Positions 20,545 through 31,425 of a DNA stretch of 64,000 nucleotides are shown in pieces; the stretch's first letter is position 1; each line of letters begins with the position of its first letter. Position numbers and translations under genes: made by a program. The notes beneath the pieces were generated by a model. That model saw only the letters and a program-made list of their open reading frames with translations, ran no database searches and was not told where the DNA came from. Origin of the DNA: Eutypella sp. D-1. Taxonomy: Eukaryota > Ascomycota > Sordariomycetes > Xylariales > Diatrypaceae. The stretch is from contig JAJTTP010000005.1 in NCBI GenBank assembly GCA_023313575.1, positions 2,108,001 to 2,172,000 on the forward strand, in the 5' to 3' direction.

Positions 20545-23425
20545 ATGATGAATGGCGTCAATGGCCATTTTGGCCAACCACCAAACCCTTGGCAAGAATA
20601 TAAGAGCCCGGACGGTCGCGTCTACTACTACAATACCATCACCAAGGCCACACAATGGACAAAACCCGAAGACCTCATGAGTCCTGCTGAGCGTGCTCTT
20701 GCCAATCAACCATGGAAAGAATACACCGCTGAGGGCGGTCGCAAGTATTGGTACAATACCGAGACCAAGCAAAGCTCCTGGGAGATGCCTGATGTCTATA
20801 AGAAGGCACTGGGACACGACAGCACCTCCACGCCTACGTAAGTAAAACCATCCATTCATAACCCTGAATATCCCCGCGGAGTAGTCCACGCTAATGCTAC
20901 CACCAGTCCTCACGCTCCCTATCCACCAACTAGAGGTGGCGACGGCGGCCCCGGTGGCTACCACGGTCCAAGGTTTGATCCCCATCGTGACCATCAACGC
21001 GATCACCACCAACGCGACCACCGCGATCACCATCGTGACCAACATCGAGATCGCGACCAATATCGAGACCAATATCGCGATCAGTATCGCGACCAACATC
21101 GAGATCAACAAGAAGTCTTCCCCGAGTCTCGCCAGTTGACCTACGGGAACGATCCCCGTGTTCAGGCTTTTGTATCCGCTACTAATGAACCCGAATATGC
21201 ATCACCTGAAGAAGCCAACGCCGCTTTTACTAAGCTCCTTCGTCGCAGCGGTGTCCAGCCCGACTGGACTTGGGATCAGGCCATGCGGGCTACCATCAAA
21301 GACCCCCAGTACCGCGCCATCAAGGATCCCAAAGACCGAAAGGCAGCCTTTGAACAATATTGCCAAGACATGATCATTCAAGATAAGGAGAAAGCAAAGG
21401 AGAGACTGTCCAAACTGCGCGCTGACTTTGCGACTATGCTCAAGAGTCATCCCGAGATCAAGCACTACACGCGCTGGAAGACCGCCCGTCCCATGATCGA
21501 GCGGGAGACTATCTTCCGCTCTACCAACGACGAAGACGAGCGACGCCAACTGTTTGAAGACTATGTAGTCGATCTTAAGAAGGCCCACGTCGAAAGCCAG
21601 GCAAATCTTAGAAAGAGTGCCATGGATGGCCTTATCGAGCTTCTCCCCAAACTTGACCTGGAGCCTTATACCCGTTGGTCTGAGGCCCAGAATATTCTAA
21701 AAGCAACTGCCCCTTTCCAAAACGAGGAGAAGTACAAGACCCTTACAAACTTCGACATCCTCACTGCTTTCCAGAACCATATCAAGGCCTTAGAGCGTTC
21801 GTTCAACGAGACCCGCCAACGTCAGAAAAACAAGAAATTCCGCGTTGAACGTAAGAATCGCGACGCTTTCGTTGATCTTCTCCAAGAGCTACGCAAGGCC
21901 GGAAAGATCAAGCCCGGTACCAAGTGGAAGCAGATCTTCCCATCAATCGAGAACGACGATCGCTTCAAGAATATCTGTGGTCAAGGTGGCTCTAGCCCAC
22001 TTGATCTGTTCTGGGATGTTGTCGAGGAAGAAGAGCGCGCCCTGCGCGGGACAAGAAACGACATATTGGACGTTATGGACGTAAGTTACCGGCATAAAAT
22101 CGCCTGCTATTTTGAACGTGGATTAACTTTTCTTGCAGGACAATCATTTTGAGTTCACCCCCAAGGCAACATTTGATGAATTTGTCACCGTTCTCAAGAG
22201 TGATCGGCGAACCGCTAACATTGATCGTGACATATTGACGCTCATCTTTGAACGGGTAAGTTATACTTGATCTTTATATCTGTGCTTCTGTACTAACCTG
22301 CATCTAGCTCCAAGAAAGGAAATCTAAACGTTCAGATGAGGACAAGCACACTGAGCGCCAGCAAAGAAGAGCTATCGATGACCTTCGTTCCCATATCAAG
22401 CGTCTTGATCCTCCTCTCCAGTCTGATGATACGTGGGAGAAGATCCGCCCACGTCTCGTTCGGAGTGTCGAATTTCAGGCCGTGCAATCCGAAGAAGCCC
22501 GCCGTGGCGCCTTTGAGAAGGTTCTGCGGCGTGTCAAAGACCGCGTGGACGAGGACAGGGATCGTCATAGGCGTCGCGAACGGTCCCCTGATCGTGGTAC
22601 GTATCGAGAGAGAGACAGAGGGGATCGATCTCATCGCAGTGAGCGAGCACGCCCACCACGACCTAGTCGCAGCCCCGAGCCTGATGCTTATGAGGCGGAT
22701 CGTCGTAAGGCTATTGCCGAACGCGAGAAGAACTATCGTAAGTCCAGCATGGCCGAAACGTTGCTGTCTGACCGTCGACCTTCGGACCGTGATCGTGATA
22801 TCCGGGAGCGTGACCGCGAAAGGGAACGTGAAAGGGACCGAGACCGTGATCGCGAACGCGACAGACCGCGAGAACGGGACCGAGACCGAGACCGAGAGCG
22901 GGATCGAGACCGAGATCGAGACCGAGAGCGGGACCGTGATCGGGATCGGGATCGGGATCGGGATCACCGCCCGCGATCACGACGTGACGATGATGCCCCG
23001 GGTCACTACGATCGAGAGAGACGGGATCGTGAAGAAGAACGAGAGAGGCTCTACCGCCGTCGGGTTGAACGCGGTCCTGTTGAGGAACTTCCCTACGGCG
23101 ATGAGCGCCCTACTTCGTCCCGCCGTCGTAGAGTCGAAGATGAAGAAGATCGTCGTGATTCTAGAGATCCAAAGGTAATATCGTCCCTCGCAATGCATAT
23201 AACTTGAAAATAAGTCGTAACTAACCTGTTAAACAGAGACTCAAGAGAGAGAGAACACCCCGTGAGCGTTCCCCCCACCGTGATGGACGTCACAAGACTA
23301 GAACACCACCACCACCACCAGCCCAGCAGCAGAAACCGCAGCAGGACACTAAAAAGCCACCACCGGCCAAAGAGGACCCAGAGGTCCATTCCGGTAGCGA
23401 GGAAGGAGAGATCGAGGAAAATTAG
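20545..23425 (+). CDS. PRP40: Pre-mRNA-processing protein PRP40 (WW and FF domains)
   Basis: U1 snRNP-associated splicing factor bridging the 5' splice site and branch-point proteins in the nucleus. Exons 20545-20837, 20907-22080, 22139-22255, 22308-23174 and 23237-23425 give 879 residues. Two WW domains lie at about residues 14-43 ([20 protein letters not shown]) and 55-84 ([20 protein letters not shown]). FF repeats follow from about residue 140 ([80 protein letters not shown]). Two lineage-specific stretches stand out: a His/Arg/Asp/Gln repeat between the WW and FF parts, and a C-terminal tail of alternating Arg-Asp/Arg-Glu ending in EEGEIEEN. The start is the first of two adjacent ATGs. 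Confidence 0.96.
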
Positions 23426-25380
23426 AAAGTTCAGAGTTCTTTCTTCAGTCGCGCCCGAAGCAACTGTGTAGGCAGGAAAACGAAGCTCGAATTCGCACAA
23501 CGGGGCGCGAAGCCACGAAGTTTGGCTTATTAGCAAGCGTGCTCGTAAATGGAGCACATTGGCCGAAAAAAAATCGCAGACGTACGCATATGCCCAAATT
23601 CAAGGTGTAACCCCTGACTTGGATGGAGTTTTCTTGCAGGAGGGACGGGCTATTGATCGGCTGATTGATGTTCTTGTCCGACCGACCCAGAAAATTTCTC
23701 TCCTACCTTCCTCTACCCTCTTCCTGTCTACCGACTAGGTTTGCTTGTGAACTACGGCAGAACAACCCAAGAAAACACGGACAGGAAGCAATGGATCAGA
23801 AAATGAGCTCAAGTACGTTCTGCTCCGCCCACGGCGCCTTCTAGAGTCTACATCTCTTCTATGAGCCCCGTTTTAGGGGCTCTTCAATCCTGGTTGATGA
23901 CTCCGGCGTGAGATTAGGGACGAACGTTCGCTTGAAACACGAAATCGCACGGCTTGCTATCACCACGGAACATGATTCCCTCGCTGTGTCCGAATCTCTA
24001 TTACGGTCCTAATTCCTACATGAAAAACCGACCACCCAGCATAGCTGGGAAGTAGTCAGTACGTTGCTTCTCCCCGCTGGTTTGGAGCAGGAATCTCTAG
24101 GCAACTCCGATTCGCGGTATTTCTTTTCTTTTTCTTTTTCTTTTTCTTTTCTACCCCTTTCTCCACCGACTTCTTCTCCCTTGCTTTCCCCTTAAATTCG
24201 TAGTCTTTCTAGTGTATCTCGGGGAGTACCCTTTTGGGACTTCCGACGTACTGTGCAAGAAAAAGAAAAACCTTGCAAGAAGCAAGAAATCAGGTGGCAG
24301 AGGCGGAGGAAAACCCCGTAGTTCGTTACCAATTAATATGACCACACTTTTTTTCCCGTTCTCCTAAGAACCCTTTTACTACCAGTAGTCTTCTAATCTC
24401 TCCGCCATTGTTGAAGGGAGGATGGGGAGAACAGAAGGCCGTGCTAGAAAATGAAGATGAAGAAATGCCCGTGAACGTAAAAAAAAAATAAAGACCAAGG
24501 TACACAGAGTTATCACTTGTGTTCCGAATGCCGATTCCAAGCTGTGGACAAGCATACGTACATTAACCATGACGAAGGGCCCATCCCGCAATACCCTCCC
24601 CAGTACTCAACAGCAAGGACATGGATAGATTTGGCATGAAAGTTACAAACAGAGCATAGTGGCAAAGCAGGATCGAACATATGGCGTATCCATCACCATT
24701 CTAGAATTGTCGCCTCTTAGCACTCATCGTATTCTACATCAAATCTTGTTGTCAACAACAGAAACGAACCCAGTTCCTCTTTTTTTTCTTTACTCTTCAG
24801 CAAAAGGTGGTCGATCTATCGGTAGATTTTTCTCCCTTATCTATCCCCCTCAGAAGAAAGAAAAAACACTCGCGCGCTTAATCGCGGCGCGCCCGCTCGC
24901 CCGCCCACCCTCATCATGACACCCGTCTTTTTCTCGCTCGTTGGCAAGAAAGAGGCATGTAATAGGCTGTGCACTTAACACACCCTCCCATGCCATAACC
25001 TGAGGCCTTCGTGTCCCTTTGCTCTACACCTCAGACGAGGTATAATCGAGTTGCGTACGGAGCTCGAGGTAGTATAGCACGGCAATAAGGCCACCCTATC
25101 CCACTTGATCTCGTTCCTCTGCACAGAACCAGGCGCAGACCGGAGGATAGGGCCCGTAGCCTAATGTTAGCCATCTTCGTCACCATCCTGCGAGTCCGGG
25201 TCACCATTTCCATCGGCGCCGACTGTGTCCTCATCCCCACGCGTGCCCTTTCCTCCTTGGTCCCGATTTTGAGCGCCTAGAACGCCAGAACCTGAAAATG
25301 CATCACGACGGGGGGTATATTGCTGTTTATTACGGTGGTGGCCATTCTTTTCGGAATGACCGTTATGCTTGGGGACGCCT
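23426..25380. other. Intergenic between convergent PRP40 and RLI1
   Basis: About 2 kb. A perfect 7-bp stem (GAGCCCC at 23863, GGGGCTC at 23876) is followed by GGTTGATGACTCC, which recalls a C/D-type snoRNA element but is unproven. A TTTTC microsatellite lies at 24120-24150. No protein gene is recognised. Confidence 0.45.
24119..24152. repeat. Polypyrimidine (TTTTC-type) microsatellite
   Basis: A run of TTTCTTTTTC units downstream of PRP40, directly visible. Confidence 0.8.
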
Positions 25381-28207
25381 TCAGGAGCTGTCCTCCTCGA
25401 GGAAGAACTGTGGGGATATGGCGTTAGCAGCGGTTCAGTCCCAAAAGTGGATTATGGTGCCTTGTGTAAACTTACGTAATTGCCACCGAGCTTCTGCTCA
25501 TGATCCAACTGACTGTTAGCCTTGTTGATACGAGGCCGGTAGTTTGTAGGGTCACGGCGGAAGGTGACGTCGAGGTTCTTCAGGAAGGTATTGCAACCAG
25601 TGAGTAAGGACTCGGGTGTGTTGGCGTGGGCGTTAACACCAGGCTGTCCGTCGAAAACGATGACGCGGTCGGCACTGCCAAAACAAGATTAGCTCCTCGC
25701 TTATTCCAGAAGGTCCTCAGAATCTCCCAAAGTACTGCGGAGACTGAGGCTGATAAAGAAGCCCCGAATACGTCCTAGGCAGAGCGACAGGATAAACCTA
25801 CAGATAAGTGGCCATGATGAAATCGTGCTCCACGATGAAAGCCGTCTTCTTCGCATGCATAATGAATCGCTTGATGACACGGGCGCAGATAATACGTTGC
25901 TCGGAATCAAGGTAGGCAGACGGCTCGTCAATCAGGTAGATATCGGCCGGCAGACCGAGAGCCATAACAACGGCTACACGTTGCAGTTCACCACCGGACA
26001 GGTTCTTGACTTCCTGGTCAATGAAATCGTCCAGCTTGAGAGGCTTGACAACGTCAGTCTGGAACTGAGGCGACAGGAAGGCTTGCTTGATCCTCTTGAA
26101 GAAAAGCTGGCGGACCGTGCCTTCGAATTTGGGCGTGATGGTCTGAGGCTTCATACTGATCCTCATCTCGGGGACCCTCCTGGTGCCGTCTGGCTTAAGC
26201 GCACCTGCCAGAAGCCTACAGAAGGTAGTTTTTCCAGTACCGTTCTCACCCTATCTTATTATTAGTACAGTTAGAGGCGGCACATTTGACATAGCACATT
26301 ACCATTAGGACGACAATCTCGGAGTCAGTAAAATTGCCAGCGTCGATGCTAAGCTTGAAGTCGCCGAGCGTCTTCTCCATCTTTGGGTAGCTGAATGCGC
26401 GATCCTGAGAAGCTTGGAAATCGTCGGCGCCTTCCGCAATACGGAAGGTTAGAGATTCGTCTCGGAAACGCAAATTCTCCGTAGGAATGTGGCCATCAAG
26501 GAAGATGTTGATGCCTTCGCGGACCGAGTAAGGTAGAGTCACCACACCGTACACGGCAGGACGGCCGTAGAGCACGCAGATGTAATCGGAAAGGTAGTCG
26601 ATCACGGACAAATCCTGAAGCACACCAAGTTAGTAAAGCATTCCAAATTTGTAACAATATCAGGGGCCCGGAATCTTGCCTGAGGGACAAGTGGTTAAGA
26701 GATAAACCTTAATAGTTACTTACGTGTTCGACGGCGATGACGTAGTTGTCAGGACCCAAGAGAGAGCGGATCATCCGAGCAGCAGATAGACGCTGCTTAA
26801 CATCAAGGTAGGACGAAGGCTCATCAAACCTATAGAGGGTTAGCGACCTTCAATCGGGAAATCGTGCATAGATGCGAGGGGGCAGCCTACATGTATACAT
26901 CCGCTTTCTGAACGCAGACGGTACCAATGGCAAATCTCTGAAGCTCTCCACCAGACAGCTTGTCTACGTCACGATCCAGTAGATGGCGAAGCTCAAGGAC
27001 GTCTAGGACCTCGTCTGTGTTACCCATGGCAGCTCGGTGCTCTAGCAGGAACCGAACAGACTTGTTGGGGGTCCTGACAGCTCGGGGAAGCTGGTCGACA
27101 TATTGAGGTTTGACGACAGCTTTCAGGTTGTCCTCGAGTAGCTTCGTGAAATAGTCTAGACAGATTATGAGCCCCTATACATAAATTGTGGATACCGACC
27201 TAAGTATGGATAGGGGGTCTCTAACTTACTCTGTAACTCGGACCCTCTGAAATACTTGATGACATCTTCCCAGTCTGGAGGGTTGTCATACTTTCCCAGG
27301 TTCGGCTTCAACTTTCCACTGAGAATCTTCAAGGCTGTAGACTTGCCTATACCGTTCGTTCCGACCCTGCAGCGGACAGTTAATGACAATTCCAGGACGT
27401 CCCAGCCCCACAAATGTAGCCAAAGACGAAATAAGAAGAAAAAAATGAAGCCAGGTTGCTTACAGTCCAAGAACTTGACCAGGCCGGGGCATAGGAAGAC
27501 GGTGAAGCTTGAAGCTGTTGGCTGAATATCTGTGGGTGACCTGTGTATCCAGGTTGGTGGGCAGATTGATGATGGTGATCGCATCGACTATGGATCCTTG
27601 GTTAGTTCCTATAGTATATTACGACAGCAGCTATAGATATACTCACATGGGCATTTCTTCGGACAGATACCGCATCCAATACAGAGGCTCTCAGAGATAA
27701 AAGCGAGCTTTGAATCGGGGGATACCTCGATACACAGCTTCCCACTGCGAACGACGGGGCAACTGTAACGACCCGCGTAAGCATATATCTATTACAACAT
27801 AATCGGATGGGTTCACATACGATCGCTTGCATTCTTGACGGCATTTCTTGGGCTTGCACTGTGATAAGAGAATGGCATGTCAGCAATAACGAAGGAAGAC
27901 ACCTGCCTTTGGGGCGGCGGGAGGGATTGGTTATGATTATGCGCCGTGTGGTTTGCGCAAGGTGTGAAAGGCAACCGGTAGGGCAGCGTAGCAAGCGCAT
28001 AGCGATCGCAGAGCGCAACAGTGAGTGCATATCGGGACTAAATGTTCGTAGAGTCCGGGTTTCGCGAGGGATCGTACCTTGTCGTCGTTGACGATGGCAA
28101 TACTAAATAAAAGCCGAGAGGGTTAATAAAAGAAATCAAGATTTATTCATAATAGTTGTATATGCGCAGTCAAATCCGAGGGCTTACCGAGTAAGTTTGG
28201 AGGCCAT
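25381..28207 (-). CDS. RLI1: Ribosome recycling ATPase RLI1/ABCE1
   Basis: Iron-sulfur ABC ATPase that splits ribosomes after termination and acts in initiation. It is assembled from about thirteen short exons on the minus strand. The start is 28207 (MASKLTR, then IAIVNDDK), with next exons giving [27 protein letters not shown] and [14 protein letters not shown], so the eight cysteines of two 4Fe-4S clusters are present. Next come [16 protein letters not shown], the first Walker [10 protein letters not shown], and [23 protein letters not shown] signature SGGELQR occurs in both halves. The second Walker A GENGTGKT is near 26245, with [16 protein letters not shown] near 25900. The C-terminus is [12 protein letters not shown] with the stop at 25381. 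Length is about 600 residues, as in yeast. It is unusually intron-rich for this window. One or two exon borders are uncertain. Confidence 0.96.
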
Positions 28208-31200
28208 GGTGTCAAAAAGATTTTAAGACAGAAGAAAACCCGAGAACAAAAGAAGAAAGGGCTTGTGTCTGCCTGTGTCTCGGCGGCGACGAAGCTGAAG
28301 ATCTGGTGGGGTGGAGTTGTGTATGTCGTATCTCGGTTTATTTTTGTTCGTCGTTCTTAGTTGCAATAGCTCGTAACTTGGAGGTTTCTTTTTTTTTAAA
28401 ATAAAAAAAGTTGAAACTGAACTGGATAGAATGGATTGGCGTTACGAAACTCGAGTTATATCAAATTCAGGTATCTCCTGTAAACTCGGACCGCCGTATT
28501 CCAAGAGAATGAAAAAGGAGAGTCAGAAGCAGGGTAACTGTGGCCGAAAAAGAAAGAAAAAAAAGAAGGGCGTTGAAGCCGCACGATGATGAATTTTCGA
28601 AGGACCAGGTTGTGGACAGCACTTGATCACTGAGGGGCAGATTTCTTACTGTCATTGGACTGCGGGGCCAGGGAGTTTGTCAAAAGGTCATCTTTTACCT
28701 GGTGCCGCTTAATAAATGACGCGTTTTCATAGGCTGGAGAAGGAGTCTAAAGGCCCTTTTTTGTGGGGTGTAAGACGTATTGATAGATTGGGGGTGGCTA
28801 TCGGATAGCGCCATAGCTTACTTAAGTGTGAATATTCATTAACTGAGTAAATGCTGTCTGCTTATGTACATATACATTCTCCTTATCCTAGCAACTCCGA
28901 ACATGTAAGCCTATAGATAACGACTGAGGCTGAGTTGCAACATTGGAACCTCGAATGTAACAATACGGCCGAGCCTAGGTGGATGATTGCACAACCTTGG
29001 AAAGTACCTAGGTAGTGTTAGTATGCTTGTATGTATGTAACAACCTACCTAAGTATATACAGTGCATAGTAGGCAACTGAATATGCACCACCATACCTAG
29101 GCAACCTTGAAGGTAATGTTTGATATAAGGTTCTATGTAGGTGCACACCTAAGGTAAAAAGGTAGAAGAAAACAGAAGCCGGCGCATATAAGGCAGCATG
29201 AGAGAAAGGTTGGAATCTTAAAAGTATGGACATCTTGCAAATCACCATCGTCGAATCTTGCAAAACAGCCTGGCATTTATACGTTGAAGAATATCTACAT
29301 AGGTACCTCTAAGAACTTTGGGGTTGTTGGTCCTCGGGCCATCTGTAACTAGAACCTACCTACCGCAAGCCTACTGGTAGATAACAGTATTCTTACATAT
29401 GGGTACCTAGGTAGGTTTTACATATGTTGAACAAACTGGGAGTTGCAACGAGATGGAATGCCGTTCTCAATCCAGGTGTGACTGAAATCTTTGAGTTTTC
29501 TAGGAAGGCACTCAGTACTTTAAGTACTTAGGTAGGTAGGTTAACTTCCATTGAACAGCTTGCTTAACCTTAGCCTCGCATCTCACCGAAACGATTGCGA
29601 AGTGGAAGAGACTCCACCCAATCTTACGACAGTCTCTCATGATACGCCTCCAAAAGAAAAGAAGGAAAAAGAAGCCTGGTATTTAAGCAAGGGCCCAGTA
29701 CACTTTATGGTACCTATCTACCTACCTAGGTAGGTAGGTAAGGATTCAAGATAAATTGTTGCAGCCACTTGCCTGCTTGCCTACCTGCCAGTAGACATTT
29801 GCTATAATTTCCAAGGTTACACAATAGAATGTCTGCGGAAATCTGAGACGTTTGTACCCAGTTACCAGGTAGGTAGGTATTTGAGTAGTTGCTTGGAGAA
29901 ACTTGGCTTGTCGGCTTGTTGGTAAAATCAAAGTTGCTGATACCGTCTCTTTGTAAGCTACCGGATATTTGGGATTCAAACAGGGCTTGGAATGGATAAT
30001 AGGAGCAGTTCCAACTACGGCATATGAAAGTAAGTTTAGTCAAGATTTTATTTTACAATGTTGCAAGACTTCCAAGTTGTATAAGTGATAATAGGCGCAT
30101 CGTGGATATTCCAGCATCTAAAATCATAGAGCTAGAAAGTACTTTTTATACTCATCCGTAAATGGAGATATTCCAAGGTTATATGCGCTGTACGTATAGG
30201 CGGTCGGTCCTGACGGTATCTACCTAGGTACCCGGGAGGTACCTCCAATACGCTGGCAGGCAGTACAGTTGGTACAGTTATTGGCACAGTCGCAGGTGGT
30301 GGGTGCTTGCCGTAAGAGCTTCCAAGGTTTCCTCCGCTGCTTCTGCACCAAACCTTATATAGACTAGACGCTCGGTTGGCGAGATGTGATTGGCTGCTTG
30401 TGAAGACTTAGGTTCAGCAGGTTCAGTCAAGTCAAGCCAGTCAAGGTTGCCCAGGTACAGGCCAGCTTGCCAGCAGGCCTTGGGGGTTGACTTAAATGGG
30501 GCAGTAGCGATGCCCGCCCGCCCGTGCTTGGTTTGTACCGACCTCAGCCATTATGTACAGTACAGTACAGTCCGTCCGTACCTACTGCAAAGTTCTACTT
30601 GTAGTAAAGTTTCTCTCTTAGCGCACTTCTTTTTCCATTTCCCACCATTTCCCACCCACTCTATTACTCTGCCTGGCTGGACCGACCCATTTTCCCATTC
30701 TGTTCTTCACCTTCAATCAAGAAAAGTCCCAGCAGCACAACCACCACCACCCACACCCAGTCAGTACACACACAACATACACACACATAAACCACCATAC
30801 ACTACCACCACCACCACCATAAAGTACAAAATTCTTCCTTCCAAACCTATTATTTTAGGAACGATTTTTGTGCTTTTACTCAACCGCTGCCTGGAGGACA
30901 TTGTATTGATGACTTGTAAGTATTTGAAACCAAAAAGGAAGAGAGAGAGAAAGAGAGAAAAAAAAACCACTCTTGTATTAGTGTCCCTTGTAACAAGGCT
31001 GGTTCGTCTACTGTCACGTTCCGCCTTGTACTGGATATCGAATCTATCCTTCTCAAGTCGCGTATAGATGACCCTTCTATCATTCCTCTGATGGCTCTTT
31101 ATGATGTCGGTGATGTCAGAAATGACATCTCCGTCATTTCTGATGCGACCGACGCGTCCATGTCCTGTCAGGTTGGCTCTGCCATCGCCGATTGCTTTCA

Positions 31201-31425
31201 TGACGTCTTGTTCATCAACCATCAGCCTCGTATCCATCAAGAAACCATCTCATTTGCGCCGGCTGTATTCTTGAGCTCATTCTTTCCTATTTTCACTCTT
31301 CTATAGCTTCATATCGGTCGCCACTCCTTGCTCTCTCCCCCGATATCCATATTGTGGTGGTTAACATCGCACTATAGCTAATCTCGTCGTCTTGCAGCAG
31401 GCAGCTCTGCCAAGTACCGAGTATA
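28208..31425. promoter_or_regulatory. Divergent RLI1-CHD1 interval with CCTACCTAGGTAGG repeats and probable CHD1 leader
   Basis: 3.2 kb between divergent starts. Many short elements built on TAGG/CCTA steps occur between 28975 and 30240, the strongest at about 29702-29740 and 29402-29420. The right part (about 30600-31425) is pyrimidine-rich and then has a GTAAGT donor at about 30915 and a TTGCAG acceptor at about 31397, which suggests a CHD1 5'-leader intron. A 225-codon ORF at 30390 has no family features and is probably chance. Confidence 0.5.
31116..31143. repeat. Perfect inverted repeat in the probable CHD1 leader
   Basis: An 11-bp arm TCAGAAATGAC is followed by ATCTCC and the exact reverse complement GTCATTTCTGA. 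It could form a hairpin in DNA or RNA. It lies inside the suspected leader intron. Confidence 0.8.

Noticed and set aside
20509..21111. 200-codon minus-strand ORF over PRP40
   Set aside because: Antisense of the WW and His/Arg repeat exons; hydrophobic appearance comes from codon complementarity.
30390..31067. 225-codon plus-strand ORF before CHD1
   Set aside because: No domain, low-complexity His/Thr and Lys/Arg runs from microsatellite-like DNA, and it overlaps the probable CHD1 leader.
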